Part shown: positions 1-11,669 of the stretch, in pieces
Numbering within the stretch: position 1 is the stretch's first letter
How the letters are laid out: every line of letters begins with the position of its first letter
Origin: Aplectana chamaeleonis
Lineage: Eukaryota; Nematoda; Chromadorea; Rhabditida; Cosmocercidae
Length of the DNA stretch: 64,000 nucleotides
Direction: 5' to 3'
Assembly (NCBI GenBank): GCA_029168955.1
Contig: JAPDOI010000038.1
Coordinates: 2,817,001-2,881,000, forward strand
The notes under the pieces: generated by a model
Told to the model about the DNA's origin: nothing
The model's database searches: none
The model's input: the letters and a program-made list of their open reading frames with translations, nothing else
Translations under genes and position numbers: made by a program

Positions 1-640
1 AACGTCCGAAGAAAAGGCCTTGAAAAAAAATCAATGTGATTCGACATTCGTGCAAGTCATTTTCATGCTGGGACTGATGTTATTGCCGGTTTTTCGTCCA
101 TAACTTTTTTTAGCCCTCAAGAAAGGGTAAAAAAGCAATGGACGAAAAACCGGCAGTGACACCATTCCCAGCAAGACAATGGATGGTAAAGGTTGTTTTT
201 GGAATCCTCATAAAATTCTGCATCGAATAGAGTTTTCGTTTCCGAAGTGTATGCTCCCACTCTTCCAGCGGATTCAATCTGTAAATTGTTGTTGAAACTC
301 GAAATACGGTTATTTTTGGCGTTACGAACCTGTAAATCTTTAAAGTGCATTTTTTTGCCTCAAGCTACCGAGTTTTCGTTAATAACTTTTTTACGCTACG
401 AGATGTAACTTTGGTCAAGGTTGTTTTCAGAATATCCGTTGAATTCTGCGTCGACTAGTGCTTTCGGTATCGAATAATAGTTTCCCGTTCCTTCGGCCTT
501 ATTAATTTTGCGAAATAGCAGTTTTTCGCTCATAACGTTTCAACCGTTAGGGATAGTGCTGTACTGAAAGTTGTTTTTGAAATCTTCGTAAAGTTATGTG
601 GCAAACGGTATAACGGGCTCCTATCGTTACTGCTCCATAA
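1..640. repeat. Diverged tandem repeat (about 150-bp unit) with palindrome
   Basis: A phrase close to TTTTTCGTCCATAACTTTTT recurs near 90, 373 and 521. The second and third copies are followed by related text (an AACTTTGGTCAAGG-like string, then a GAATTCTGCGTCGA-like string). Between 66 and 173 two arms starting TGCTGGGACTGATG and ending CATTCCCAGCA form an imperfect inverted repeat. A reversed piece of the unit is at 938-990. The short open frames here are not genes. I see no gene in this stretch. Confidence 0.6.
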
Positions 641-1085
641 GCCAGCCTGTTGGCAAAGCCAACCTCCATTATAATCTCCATAGGGTGCTCTCGTCTCTAT
701 GGTGTGAATGAGAGACGCAGAGTTGTACTGCATTTAACAGTGGGGCCCGGCTCCACCGACTTGGCTGGGCTATGGAGCAAGTAAAATTAAGAACCCGATA
801 TATCGTTCGACACAGAATTTCACGTATCTCAAAAACCATCTTAACCATGACATCTCTAACAGTTGAAGAGTTATAAGCGAAAACAGGTATTCCAAAAAAA
901 GAATTAGGTTGAAGGATAGGGGAATTTTTATTAAAACATGGAAACACTACTCGAGGCAGAATTCTACGGAGATTCTGGAAACAACTGTTACAACGAAAAG
1001 CCAACAGCTTCAGGCAAAAATACACTTTATAAACTTGAATCGTATAGAAGAGTGGTACTACACCACAAACGACCACCGTTGTCTT

Positions 1086-1113
1086 CACGGTGGAATCGGA
1101 TCCGCTGCGGTAT
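1086..1113 (+). promoter_or_regulatory. Upstream block shared with paralogue 4
   Basis: The 28-bp block beginning CACGGTGGAATCGGAT differs from 40066-40093 by only three transitions. It ends 105 bp before the ATG of gene 1; the partner ends 92 bp before the ATG of gene 4. Sequence on either side is more diverged, so this could be a conserved promoter element or simply the best-preserved part of a duplicated 5' flank. Confidence 0.4.
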
Positions 1114-1217
1114 ATCTGAGTCTTTGACCTTCATCCATCCATTCATTATGCCTTCAAAAACGGTATTAGAATTCTCATTTAGCTATCTCAACTAACAAAG
1201 TCAAGATAAGGCCCATT

Positions 1218-4200
1218 ATGGATCGTGTACTTTTTGTCTTCATGGTTACTGTTGCATCCGTGTGCCGACCAGCTCCAACTGAAAATCCAATGAAATCAGG
1301 TATAGCTAGAATTGTTCAGAGACCTTTTCCATATGTCTGCTATGAAGCCTTCTCGGCGAACAGTGAATAGAATGACATGAAGCTGATCTCCGATTATCGG
1401 TGAGGATAAGCAGGTCGCACAATCCCCCCTCTTATGTATCGGAATCGCCCACGCAGATATTAGCGTAGAAACGTGGCATAAACAGTTTGGCCACTCCCAG
1501 TGAAGAGAACTGTGCGAACGGTCCTTTCAGGTGTCGTTCATAATACCGCGGCTGATCGGCACAATGCCTGTCTACATGCCATACGGCACTATCCATACTA
1601 GAGACTCGACTCACACTTTGCCACTCAGCGGGAACTTTAAAAGCAATGTCTACGATAATCAAGAGATCCTAGTCCAAATCCACCAGTAATGTTGAAGAAA
1701 CGGATAGGAGCAAGTTCAGAGGAGCCCTATACGGCCCTAAACTTGAGTGAGCGGTACACTCAAATTAGGGCCGTATAGGGCTCGTTTGTGCTCGTTCTTA
1801 GCCTTTTTTTTCGACGTTTCTAGTTATATAGGGCTTGAACCTCTTGACTTCCGGTGAAAACTCGGAGACTGATTTTATCGTGGACGCTGCCTTTGAATGT
1901 TACTTCGCGAAAGGGGTACAAGCCGCTATAAGCTTTCAGCTTGCTGCAGTTACCTTGATGGGCTCTGCGTCCTTTGGCGTCTTCGTCTTAGCAGAGCAAT
2001 TTTATATTGCATTCTTTCTTTACAAACAATTAAACTTCGTCCAGGAGGATTTCTGGGTTCATAAGCATAATCATGAATAATGTTTTGGAAAAATAGCGGA
2101 TCACAATAGTTATGATCTTCACTTTGCGGTATTTTAGGTTGTTCTTGTGGTATGTGAACGATTTCTTTGCTTGGAAATAGTCACACAACCGCCAATTGGC
2201 TTTATCGATCCTAGCCTTGCCGGGACACGTGTTGCCTAGGATTCCATTCCAAGAAACATTCACAGCTTTATACATTCGGCTCCAATCTTCTTCGGTGGCT
2301 AGGTCAGCGTTACTAGTGAGACAAGAGAGCAAAAAGGTAAAGAAACTGCACTCTTCTTTTTAACTTCTACCACATCTGTGATTTGTGTCAGCCCTAGGCC
2401 TGACTGTCTCGGGTCGGTTCATCTTAATGTACAACGAACGACGAAACAGGAAGCAGAAACATTGGTGATCACAAAAAGTGCCGAGCACAACCAAACCTCT
2501 TCAGCCATTAGCACCGAAATCCTCTAGGTGTACCCTGACCGCAGGAAGACGATCTGATACGCTCTCTACAGCAGCGATATATTCTCTAAGTTTCTTGGTT
2601 GTGACAACCCTGACTACACTTCGGTTAGTTGGTCCATGGTAAATGAGCATGTATCCATCTCTAAAACCTTTCCAGCGTAGCTCCTAGACACAGCCAATGC
2701 TCACACGGCAACACTGTTTGTAAGTTATCGGCTTCTGGTGCTGAGGCTCCTGACACTGAGAGATTTTAGGCGCATTCGCTGTGTTCGCGTTTTTAGCCGG
2801 CCGGCTTTGTTGACTAGCGTTATACTTTCCATGCAGTGAGGGCCACAATATCGCCGCTTTTTTCGACGCCCCAGCCTTCGTGGAGGTAATATACGACACC
2901 GTGGTTCGGTGCGACAAGAATATTTCTCAATTGGCTCGTGGTAGTTAGTGTTCATAGCCAGCCTTCGGAATCGTATTGGTCAGTAATGTAATTATTGTAT
3001 ATTCGGAACAACATAAGTTTATGTGCGACAGAAAGATCAATGCTAAGAGAGTGGCTAAAACAAACAGTTTATAGTTCCATGTGGTCCCAAGATTCGATTT
3101 TAGTATGTGGACTTCCTCGGTGGCGGTTTGGGAGTGAGGCACACCACATTTAAATTTTGGGGCAGTACATTGCGTTTCAAATGTGTAGACGCACCCTCTA
3201 ATATGTCGTTATCCGATCTGAATGTGATCGGTTGCAAAAGATATCATCACCATTGAACTCGTCGTGCCCGGAAACCCTACTGTTTTTAACATTTCAGTGC
3301 CATAAGTGTAAAGAATTGAGTACTTTTTTAAACTGCAAAATACAAAGATCACCCATTAGACATCGCTGTGAACCACTTCTCGCGTCCTAAGACTCCGTCT
3401 GTACGTGACGAGAGCGTGCGATTACGCAAAATCGATGGTCATCGTGGGCACACGATTCGCTAGCCGCTCACAGGCCCTACTTCTCGCTCGCCCTCGGCTC
3501 GCTCTCTCTCGCTTACGCCAGCACCACAAAGCAAGCAGCACGTTTCAAGCTTACTGCTTCCTCACTAAAGCAGGTGGCCTTAAACCTCTAGCAAAACTAC
3601 CATCTGCCGTTGCGCCGACTCGAGCGTTGATCACCCGATCAAACTTTTTGAATCGAATCAACACGAGGTAGGGGTGTTTGCCTGTGTTCATTTGCATGCA
3701 CGGGCTGCTCCAGAGTTGAGGAGCGTCGAGAGGCGAACAACAGCGAGAACGCCCACCCAAGTTTTCAATTGTGGAGGGAATCAGACAAATTCGACGAAAA
3801 ATGCTGCTACTGTATTTAAACCTAGGCAAGAGTAGGCTTTTGGCTCTGGAAATGGCCATAATATTCAGGTTTGAAAATGCGGAAATGCGAAATTTTGCAG
3901 AAAAGGTCGGTCAGTTGCAGACAGTTTTCTTACCTGTTTTCTACATCGGTTAGACTGTTCAAGTAAACGTGACATCATGTCGAATAACCTCGTATTGCTT
4001 GATATTTCCTTTCGCCAACGCGATTGTTTGTAGAAGTGCTATATGCCTTGTTGGTGGTAAGACATGTGTAATATCAAAAGAAAGAGCTTTTGAGGCTCAT
4101 TCGAAAAATGTCTGTACGGACTCGTACGGAGCACTATGAGCCGAGTTATGACGAGCAGTCTCGATTTCGCTACCTTCGCGGCTTTATTGAGTAACATAGT

Positions 4201-7200
4201 GCGTGTATTGTGCTTGTATATGACTCGTCCTTGATCTGTACGGTTGATATGAAGTCAAATATTTTTATACAAATTTGATACCCAGCTTCAGTTTTCGTAC
4301 ACTCGATTGATTCTGTTAACTCTATCTGCCTTGTCTACAGGATAAGACGGGAGTGATCTCAAAATTGAGAGCTCTCGATACTGTTTCTAAATATGCCCCT
4401 AGCAACAGAAACGGACCACTTTGAACAAAATTATGACAAAGCGGCGCTTTTCGGCGGTAAAAAGCGCCGAAAACGCGGTTTTTTCGAAGTCGCGGGCGGT
4501 ATTGTACTGCGTTTCGAAAGTGTAGAAGCACTTCCAACAGTGCAAAAAACTTCAAATATCATGGTTATATTCCGTGTTGTTGAGATTCAATGAATGGTTG
4601 TAACTGTTTGTAACTTATATTACAAATGCGCCGTGGCACTTGTCTCTTGGAGAGTAAGCAAGCACAAATACATGCCCTGAATATCGCAGAAGTGAGCAAC
4701 CGGAAAATTGTCAAGATAATCGGGCGTTCATCGAGTGTTGTCGAAAGGTATCTGCGCAATACTGATTCCTATGGGGAAAGGGCGAAGTCCGGAAGACCAA
4801 AGAAGCTGTCTGCCTACGATTTTCGCCGTGTAGGTCGGCTTGTTTCCAACTCGACTCTAACGACCACTGAAGTTCGAGCCGATTTGTCAACTTCTGTCTC
4901 AAAAATGACCGTTTGGAGGGCCACTCGACAAATTAGAAACATCGTATATCATCGTCTCCGACTCGCCCCATGCCTCGCTGGCTCTCACAAGGCTGCGCGG
5001 CTACAGTTCGCTAAGAGGAGCATGACAACGGACTTGTCCAAGGTGAGTACAAGTTTTTTCAGGTCACCCTCGAGGAATCGTGTTTAGGTGATATTTTCCG
5101 ACGAAAAGAAGTTAAACTTGGATGGTCCCAGTTAATATGCCTATTACTGGAGGGACCTTCGGAAGGAACCCATGTTCTTCAGCAAGCGGAATTTCGGAGG
5201 TGGTAATGTCATGGTTTGCGGAGCTTTCTGCAGTGGCAGCGCTTGGAGAACGTGACTCGATCGACAAAGGCGTGGTCTGAGGAGCGTAAGGTAAAGCGAA
5301 TGGACTGGCCTGCATGTTCTCCCGATCTTAATCCCATGGAGAATGTCTGAGGTACGCTGGACATCTATGGTGGGGGGTCCGAACGTACGCAAACGCTGAA
5401 GTCATCAAGGCAGCAATCATCCGTTCCTAGGGCTGCTTGGACGTTGAGATTTTGCGGAGGTTGGTGGATTCAATGCCAAATCGCGTTTATGAAGTGATTC
5501 CTATGTATGGAGGACAGATGTGCTACTAAAATTTCATTGCCTGTTGTTTTTGTTAATGAATCTGCTGCAAATAGTAAGTGCGTCTATACTTTCGAAACGC
5601 GCTGTATAAGGCTATTTTAGCCTGTTTTCAAGCTGTTTTTTGGCATTACTCTTGTGATGGACCTCGAATCTTTCGATTTTCAGTGAAAACTCGAAACCTG
5701 TTTTCATCTGGAACCTCACTTTTGACACCACCAACGTTTTCAAAATTTGTTTTTCACTTCTGCTGAGTAGCGAATTACTACTGAAATCTGCGCCGGTGCG
5801 GGAGCGTTTCTTTCGAAGCCAGCCTTCTGAAGAGGAGGAGGGTTTCTGCAAATGGATGAAACTAGGTTGGAAGCAATATGTCTGATTGTCTATACACTCG
5901 TCCAGATCGAATTCACCCGCCAAATTCTCTGAAGTTTCAATAGTAAGCTCTACCACCAGTCTACATCTCGTTACCCTCATTTTCTTGCTGTAGGTGCACA
6001 TTCGTCGGGCAATATAAGTTTTGGTTTACTAGATGTTCATTTCAGGTTAGGGCGGTCTCAGCGTACAATGCTCTCTGAAAAAAAATCAGAGGAATATTTG
6101 ACTTCACAGGTTTCAAACGCTGTGCAAAATACAAGGCTCTTAAAGGCAGGGTTCACAATGAAAATCGTCTTTTTGTTTCTCTGCCTGTCTCGAAACGGTC
6201 ACATGCTGATTCCAATGATGACTCTGGAATCGTACAAGACCTTCTGGGAACGAAGTTTTGGTCTCTCAAATATTGAGCTAGGGGCGCCTGGTGGACGAGT
6301 TGTTCGAGGCTTGTAACCTAACGATGTATGCGAGCTGACCCGAGTAGGTAGAAAAGCTGAAAATAAAGGGAAGAACGGGACTATTGATCGGCAACAATCG
6401 CTCATCTTCCGATCTCGAGTGTTCATTTGTTTACGCCGGAGGGTGGGTATTGCGCCTATGGAGTTTTCCCTGCGCTCAAAGTGGCAACTTCGGGCTCTTT
6501 TGGTGCTCTTCCTGGCTCGGTTTCAATCGTTCTCTCGACGTTAGATTTACAGTGCGCCCCTACACCCATTCCTAATGGGATTCAAAACACACTTCTCATC
6601 GTGAACACTGCCTTTAACAGGGCAGTGGCTTGAGTTGTGTGGGCTAGGTTTGACCGGGAAGTTTTCGTGTATCTCGTGGTGTTTTGTGTATTTGCGTTTG
6701 TATCTCGCGTTTCATTATTGCTGTTTTGAGGCAATTGACCTGATCATCGTAATGAATTAAATCAAATATGATATAAGTCTCCAGGTGCAACTCTCCATAT
6801 ACCTCGGCATTGTGAATCCGTAGTAATTGTGCACTTAATTGTGAACTGGACCACGAGGTCCATTTCAACTACACAATTACTACAAATATGCTATAGACAA
6901 AACATCGGTATAGCGCCTGCTCGAAATGCTGCAGAATTAATAGGCAGATTCGAAACTGTGATTCAGTAAATTTAATTGTATGGACAAATAGAATGAATCA
7001 GTGAGAGCAGTCCCTTGTTGGGGAATAGGGCAACTATGGTACACAGGTATTAATTATTCAGACTATGCATTGGGTTTACCATGGACTGAAGAAGAAATGA
7101 GACGTCATGATGAGGTTGGCACTGACCATCGACATTGTAGTGTAGCGACCTAAAATTCAGTAGTTGTAGCAGAAATGTTATAGTTCATGAAAATAGCATG

Positions 7201-8545
7201 GAATAGCACTATGACGAAAGAAGAGCGCCTCGAAATGACCAATACTCTTCTGCACAACGAAACGGCCGAAGAAAAGGTGAGTAAGCAGGTGTCTACTGGA
7301 AAATCCCATTAAAGGCAGCATACACGCTGAAAAATTATATCAATTTTACGGAATGAATCGAAGGTCTGAAGCTGCTAATATTTAGAGATAACGAAAAAAC
7401 CGGGAAAAATCGACTGAAATGAAGATATAACGGTTCGTTTTATATTGGCCCAGAACTGGACGAGTTGCACCGCATTGGCTGAAATAGCGGAGCTAGCGAC
7501 AAATTTGATGGGATAACGACGCTAATGTACTGGTACTGCCCTTTCTGGAACGCTTACGACGTTAGAAGTGTAAAAAATGAGCCAAAATGACCGTATTCGA
7601 TCATCGAACATTTGTGTTGAGGGGCGGAGCCCGTATCGGTGGGCGGAGAAAGGATGGTTTAGTGGCCTAATACGGCGCAGGTACGGTCATTTTAACTCGT
7701 TTTCAACTCTTCTCCAACTTTGTGAGGGCTCTTCTATGACCCGTACGACCCCACTTATGTAGTTATCTCAACAACTTTTGCGAGCGTGTATGCAGCCTTT
7801 GAACAGTGAGGGTTAGGAACCTTCGGGCTCTTAAAAGTTTCTGTAACATCCGCCTCTGTTGCCACACTCGACTACTCACACACGGGGGGGGATGTGCCGG
7901 AAAGCACACCGTTACATGCTAGAGGGAGCGACAGCTGGACTCCTCCAGGACTGCGCGCACGTCTCTGAACGGCCATTCTGGAGCCGTAAGCATTAGTGAA
8001 CTTGACGGGGCAGAGCAAGGGCAGGACGCTGCCCTTGTCTGCACTGTCAAATCGCTCAAAAAATGCTCAGGCGGAGTCAATGAAAGCAGCGGCGACGATG
8101 ATCAGCTTTATTGACTGGCTGGGCGAAATTTTTCAGGAGTATCCATTGAGTGTGAGTGTAACTTTGATTTCTCCTGTGCAGAACGAGCATATGGAAAACA
8201 ACTATTTGAAGGTTCAAGTTGCTTCAAGTTTGATTATCGACCTGATCTTTGCCAGCAGTACTTTGAAGATGTCATCGGAAGAGTTAGAGGAGAAGGTGAG
8301 GCTTTTCAAAAGACAATGCCTTTTTATTATTGTCCCTTTTACGTGTTTAGATTATGGATACAGCTAGTACTCTTACCCCCGAAGAAATAGACGACATGGA
8401 GCAGCTTAGTGCGGCCGTTGAAGTAAGTTTCACATCAGTAGTGACTTCAAAAGAAGTTTTTCAGGAATCAATTGTTCTACTTTAATAGGAAATGGCGCAT
8501 TATCTAGGAATAACGTATCTCAAGAATCCAGGACAGTCATACTAA
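1218..8545 (+). CDS. Paralogue 1: small secreted helical protein, 7 exons
   Basis: Exons by homology to the other four copies: 1218-1299, 7062-7114, 7184-7276, 8071-8151, 8212-8295, 8351-8422, 8489-8545 (522 nt, 173 residues, no internal stop). All have GT donors and AG acceptors; intron 1 is phase 1 and the rest phase 0. Exon 1 encodes a signal peptide (MDRVLFVFMVTVASVC) followed by RPAPTENPMK. Exon 2 gives an acidic WTEEEMRRHDE. Exon 3 starts FMKIAWNSTMTKEERLEM and carries two N-glycosylation sequons (NST, NET). Exon 4 has the family hallmark FIDWL, and exon 6 LTPEEIDDM. No cysteine remains after the signal peptide. Intron 1 is 5.8 kb and holds a Tc3-like element and a MITE; intron 3 holds another MITE. 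The last codon is a TAA where genes 3 and 5 have GAA, so the tail is shortened. An alternative exon 2 acceptor at 7046 adds five residues in frame. Function unknown; possibly SXP/RAL-2-like. The link between exon 1 and the body is inferred from gene 2. Confidence 0.72.
1300..4504 (+). other. First part of gene 1 intron 1, no further gene seen
   Basis: Apart from the 62-bp hairpin at 1722-1783, I found nothing I can name. The short open frames (for example 2030-2332 minus and 3405-3671 plus) show no motif and no homologous copy elsewhere in the window. Confidence 0.45.
1722..1783. repeat. Near-perfect hairpin with 28-bp arms
   Basis: The arms GAGCCCTATACGGCCCTAAA and TTAGGGCCGTATAGGGCTC are complementary and continue through CTTGAGTG/CACTCAAA around a short loop. 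It is not a protein feature. It may be a tiny foldback element inside intron 1 of gene 1. Confidence 0.65.
4507..5604 (+). mobile_element. Degenerate Tc3-like DNA transposon
   Basis: The ends CTGCGTTTCGAAAGTGTAGA (left) and the complement of CTTTCGAAACGCGCTG (right) form terminal inverted repeats, each flanked by TA, giving a 1.1-kb element. The open frame at 4626-5087 reads as the helix-turn-helix N-terminus of a Tc1/Tc3 transposase (RKIVKIIGRSSSVVERYL, SGRPKKLSAYD). Frameshifted pieces further on match the catalytic core of that family: IFRRKEVKLGW near 5095-5125, then WPACSPDLNPMENV near 5302-5350. Several frameshifts and a stop after MENV show it is dead. It lies in intron 1 of gene 1. 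A short intron may begin near 5041 (GTGAGT). Confidence 0.8.
6140..6617 (+). mobile_element. MITE family A, copy 1
   Basis: About 478 bp bounded by TTAAAGGCAGGGTTCACAAT and the inverted end ATCGTGAACACTGCCTTTAA. The body matches copies at 9117, 9798, 26306 and 48238 (for example the block around CTGGAATCGTACAAGACC). There is no coding capacity, and the open frames inside are not genes. It sits in intron 1 of gene 1. Confidence 0.82.
7309..7802. mobile_element. MITE family C, copy 1
   Basis: The ends TTAAAGGCAGCATACACGCT and GCGTGTATGCAGCCTTTGAA are inverted repeats. The interior has further self-complementary text (AAAATGACCGTATTCG against TACGGTCATTTT). The second copy is at 50402-50862. 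It lies in intron 3 of gene 1, and its right end has decayed from TTAA to TTGA. Confidence 0.75.
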
Positions 8546-9116
8546 TGCTCGCCGGAAAGACGAGAAAGAATTTCGCTTCCATAATCAGCTTCTTATCATT
8601 ATCGATCATTTATATGATTCAAATCATAGTGCATTTTTTACGATTGATGTATTCAATGTATGATGATAAATGTAACGAGGTCTTGAACTTGGTGTTCTTT
8701 GCCGTAGTGCACATCAACATCGCAGCACACGCTTAGATATGAATTATAGTTGTGCCATTCGAATAGATTCGAATCGATATATTTGAATAATTGCCATTCG
8801 TATACGTATTCATTATCGGAATTTATGAAATCCCACTGTTCGAATACTATTCAAGAATCGGACCTCAAAAAGGGGGTATTCGAGTCCATTTAATAATCGA
8901 AGCTTACTAATCGAATTTTCATTCGAATAGTTATAATTCTGATTGGCTTCGAATAAATCTGCCCCGTCACCGCTATTAATGGGGTGCGGTAGATGACAAT
9001 GGTCGCAGTGGGAGCTCAGCCGATACAGAAGTCGCATGGTAGCCGATGTGGAGGAGAACGAGAACGATTCAATGCCATCGTCCGATAATAATGACGACGA
9101 GGACGCCGAGGAACGC
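8546..9116. other. Spacer after gene 1, AT-rich repeat text
   Basis: From about 8755 to 8960 the sequence is rich in variants of TTCGAATA in both orientations; similar text appears at 30050-30290. The codons just after the gene 1 stop still resemble the C-terminal tail of gene 3. No gene seen. Confidence 0.4.
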
Positions 9117-9601
9117 TTAAAGGCAGTGTTCACGATGAGAAAAGTGTTTAAAACTGCACTAGGAATGGGTAGTGGAGGGACACTCTGTAACACTAACGTC
9201 GAAAGATCTCATGAAAACGAGTAAGGAAGAACCCAAAAGAGCCCAAAGTTGCCACTTTGAGCGCAAGGCAAACCCCAAAAGCGCATTGCCCGCCCACCGA
9301 CGTGAACGTATGAAAGCTTGAGATCGTGAGATGAGCGATGCTTTGCGATTATTGGCCCTGTTCTTCCCTTCATTCTCGACCTCTCTCTTTACTCAGGTCA
9401 GCTCGCATACAGCGGTGGCAAAAGACGGAAGTTACAAGCTTCGGACAACTCGTCCACCATGCTTCCCTAGCTCAATTTTTGAATCACCATAACTCCGTTC
9501 CAGAGAGGTCTTGTACGACGCCAGAGACATCATTGGAATCAGCATGGGACCGTTTCCAAGACAGGCAAAAACACAAAAATCATCGTGAACACTGCTTTTA
9601 A
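9117..9601 (-). mobile_element. MITE family A, copy 2
   Basis: Bounded by TTAAAGGCAGTGTTCACGAT and ATCGTGAACACTGCTTTTAA, about 485 bp, in reverse orientation to copy 1. The interior shares ACTCAGGTCAGCTCGCATAC and CGGACAACTCGTCCACCAT with the other reverse copies. Confidence 0.82.
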
Positions 9602-9797
9602 GATCTCCATATAACTGTTATCTTTTTTCATGATCAACCGCTCCGCTGCTTGCTCCACTTGGAGTCAACTGAGCAAGCTAGACTACAACAGTTCGGTAGA
9701 AAAGAACTGAAAGCGACACCTATTTAGCAGTAGAGGTTTTTTTTGATTTAGATCTGTCAATTCGTTCGTTGCTCCCAAGCCATTAAAATTCGACGTG
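9602..9797. other. Short spacer between two MITEs
   Basis: It contains ACCGCTCCGCTGCTTGCTCC-like text that resembles the dispersed repeat at 19050-19190 and 53880-54100. No gene seen. Confidence 0.3.
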
Positions 9798-10288
9798 TTA
9801 AAGGCACTGTTCGCGATAAACTTCGTCCTCGAATTTTCCATGACAAACGCTTCTCGTGGCTCTCAGAAGCAGAATAGCGTCGAAAAAACGGGACGAAAAG
9901 CTACCCAGGAGATGCAAAATTGCTTAGAAAAGTGGGAAAACCCCGCCATTGTGGGCAAGTCCCGCCTCTTCCCGCTCTCGACGTGAACAAAGGAACACTC
10001 GAAATCGTGAGTTGAGCGATGGTTTCCGATCGAAAGCCCCGTTCTTCCCTTCACTCTCAACTTCTCTCTTTACTCAGGTCAGCTCGCTCACATTGGCTGC
10101 AAAAGACGGAAGTTACAAGCCTCGGACAACTCGTCCACCATTTTCCCTAGCTCAATCTTTGAGGTACCATAACTCCATTCCCAGAAGGTCTTGTACGATT
10201 CCAGAAGCATCATTGGAATCAGAATGAGACCGGTTTCAAGGTAGGCAAGAAGCAGAGAAGCGATTTTCATCGCGAACACTGCCTTTAT
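9798..10288 (-). mobile_element. MITE family A, copy 3
   Basis: Ends TTAAAGGCACTGTTCGCGAT and ATCGCGAACACTGCCTTTAT, about 491 bp, same orientation as copy 2 and only 196 bp from it. It abuts the mariner that follows. Non-coding. Confidence 0.8.
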
Positions 10289-11360
10289 GTATTTTTAACA
10301 ATGGAAAAAACTGGGTATCGTGCAGCGATAAATTTCTTTGTTTTGGAAGGTTTGTCAGCAACAGAATATTATACAAAAGTGGTGAGGGTGTTAGAAGATT
10401 CTGCTCCTTCATTTCCAACTGTACATCGATGGGTTTTAGAGTTTAAACGTGGTCGTAGAGTCGTTGAAGATGAACCACGTATTGGACGACTAAAAACTGC
10501 AAAAGCAAATCATTGAGCAAGTGCATGATATTGTTAGTGACGATTCAAGTTTGAAGATCCTAGACTAAGCGTGGAATTGCTAAAAGCATAGGCGTCTCAG
10601 ACGAACGAGTACTCCATATCTTACATAAAGAATTACGTATGAACAAACTGTTTGAAAAGTTAGCGCCGCATACGTTAAAATGCACATGTTCACATAAGTG
10701 CTCTGACGATGGCTAAATCGAATGAATTAACGATTTTTGGATGTTTTTTTGCCGTAATTGCAGTTCAACGTCGCAGTGCACGTTATGGTATGTTTACACA
10801 AGGTGCTGAGTTGGTCGCAAAACGCTTGGCTCCGGGCGAGATTGAACCAGCATATTCCCTTTCCGGGCGAGCGCCTTATCGCACTGCACCACCGAAGCCC
10901 CAGCGCCGCTCTCACTCAACTGCTCGGTAAATCTTCGCCGAAGCAATCATCCTTTCACCCGCATAACGGGATGAAACAGGAATACCGTCAGAGACTATCT
11001 AACAGGTGGTGCAGTGCGATAAGGCGCTCCCCCGAAAAGGGAATATGCTGGTTCAATCTCGCCCGGAGCCAAGCGTTTTGCGATCAACTCGGCACCTTGA
11101 ATGAATTAATTTACGAATTGCTTGAACATCCACAGTATTCACCAGATTTGGCTCCTAGCGACTACTACCTCTTCAGAATCTCGAAACAATCCCTTCTTGG
11201 AAAGCGTTTTTCATCAAACGAAGAAGCTATTTCAGTCGTGGAACAGTATTTTGCAAAGCTTCCAGAAAATCATTACAGAGATAGTATAAAATTATTTCAG
11301 GATCATTGGAATAAGTGTATCGAAGTTAAGGGACAAAAAACTAATTCCATTTAAAAGTTC
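10289..11360 (+). pseudogene. Broken mariner transposase, split by a foldback insert
   Basis: The 10301-10516 frame starts MEKTGYRAAINFFVLEGLSA and continues through SFPTVHRWVLEFKRGRR, the N-terminal helix-turn-helix region of mariner transposases. The middle is frameshifted (text related to SDERVLHILHKELRM near 10600-10645). The C-terminus is intact from about 11100 to 11354: ELLEHPQYSPDLAPSDYYLF with the terminal catalytic Asp, then KRFSSNEEAISVVEQYFAKL. A 295-bp inverted-repeat element at 10802-11096 interrupts it and the catalytic centre between is missing. No function is expected. Confidence 0.85.
10802..11096. mobile_element. Foldback MITE nested in the mariner
   Basis: Two arms of about 91 bp, beginning GGTGCTGAGTTGGTCGCAAA and ending CGATCAACTCGGCACC, are nearly perfectly complementary, with about 110 bp between them. 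Because it interrupts the transposase coding region it is younger than the mariner. I saw no clear target duplication. Confidence 0.8.
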
Positions 11361-11669
11361 ACATTCTTTCATTTTTGCTTTCAATACTTTCCAATCAACC
11401 TGTATATCCTTATACTTAAAGCAGTTATGTCCCGATGTGTGTGTGTGTGTGTGTGTGTATGTGTGTGCATGTGTCCCGCATATCTTAGGAATGGCCGATC
11501 AAAACTTGTATGAAATGGTACCAACATTTAGGTGGGTGCGACATTTATCGATTACCAAAAATCAGCCTGAGTCACCTCTTACGTGCCCTGGGCAACCGAG
11601 TTTGTCCGTGGAGCGCACTTTTGGCCGTGGGTCATGATAACTTCTGCGAGTCGTCTAGCGATGCAAAAA
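11361..11669. other. Spacer with TG microsatellite
   Basis: A TG-rich tract runs from 11435 to 11471. No gene is apparent in the rest. Confidence 0.5.

Noticed and set aside
8551..9224. Small open frames near the end of gene 1 as separate genes
   Set aside because: They overlap AT-rich repeat text and MITE ends and share no features with known proteins.
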